Shown piece after piece: positions 5,726 through 5,850 of a DNA stretch of 5,850 nt; positions within the stretch are counted from its first letter, which is position 1; every line of letters starts with the position of its first letter. The position numbers were made by a program, and so were the translations under genes. Source of the stretch: an uncultured Actinomyces sp. (GTDB taxonomy: Bacteria > Actinomycetota > Actinomycetes > Actinomycetales > Actinomycetaceae); the NCBI GenBank assembly GCA_915069725.1, contig CAJZFF010000137.1, positions 1 to 5,850 on the forward strand, in the 5' to 3' direction. The notes beneath the pieces are model-generated. The model saw only the letters and a list, made by a program, of their open reading frames with translations. It made no database searches and was not told where the DNA came from.

Positions 5726-5850
5726 ATGCCAGCCGTCGTCGTCGTCGGGACACAGTGGGGAGACGAGGGGAAGGGCAAGGCGACCGACCAGCTCGGTCAG
5801 GACGTCGACTACGTCGTCAAGTTCAATGGCGGCAACAACGCCGGACATAC
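5726..5850 (+). CDS. purA: Adenylosuccinate synthetase, N-terminal 41 codons (runs off the right edge)
   Basis: Cytoplasmic enzyme of purine synthesis that joins IMP and aspartate using GTP to give adenylosuccinate, the first committed step to AMP. The visible N terminus reads [18 protein letters not shown], with the invariant [11 protein letters not shown] signature that binds IMP and GTP phosphates (residues 8-18). D13, which acts as catalytic base in the family, and K16 are present. F-N-G-G-N-N-A-G-H follows at 33-41, with G40 (metal ligand in the family) and catalytic H41 at the edge of the window. Only about a tenth of a normal protein of some 430 residues is visible. The gene is preceded by a 207-base gap and a good ribosome binding site, so it probably has its own promoter rather than belonging to the sugar transport operon. 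Confidence 0.97.
   Translation, partial: MPAVVVVGTQWGDEGKGKATDQLGQDVDYVVKFNGGNNAGH

Noticed and set aside
1..5850. CRISPR array, tRNA, rRNA, insertion sequence, toxin-antitoxin or defence system
   Set aside because: I saw no regularly spaced repeats, cloverleaf-like sequence, transposase motifs, terminal inverted repeats or small gene pairs on either strand.

Overview
The window has the marks of a high-GC actinobacterium: strong G/C preference at third codon positions, GTG as well as ATG starts, and AGGAG-type ribosome binding sites. The opening residues of the adenylosuccinate synthetase and the linkage of a sugar ABC transporter to a DUF624 gene would suit Actinomyces or a relative in Actinomycetaceae. 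That placement is inference from general familiarity, not a database comparison. All genes read on the + strand.

Layout: positions 1-1292 hold most of a lipoprotein solute-binding protein, whose start lies upstream of the window. A 192-base spacer (1293-1484) follows. Then come two CUT1-type sugar permeases, 1485-2330 and 2327-3223, which share a 4-base GTGA stop/start overlap. A long, nearly perfect hairpin (3241-3294) follows the second permease. A DUF624/YesL-family membrane protein lies at 3335-3991. After a 234-base gap with a small stem-loop comes an unrecognised multi-spanning membrane protein (about 4226-5518). A 207-base gap with a possible promoter leads into the first 41 codons of purA (from 5726), which runs off the right edge.

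How the genes work together: the lipoprotein would capture an unknown carbohydrate outside the membrane, and the two permeases would form the heterodimeric channel. No ATP-binding subunit is encoded here, so the transporter probably borrows a shared ATPase (MsmK/MsiK type) from elsewhere or one encoded upstream. DUF624 proteins often sit beside such sugar transporters, but their biochemical role is not settled. The membrane protein at 4226-5518 and purA appear functionally unrelated to sugar uptake.

Most of the window is ordinary. The points most worth a second look are the apparent internal duplication ([two membrane segments + PH-like domain] twice) in the unrecognised membrane protein, and the 23-base-arm hairpin between the permease and DUF624 genes. 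I found no CRISPR array, tRNA, rRNA, insertion sequence or clear new defence or mobile system.
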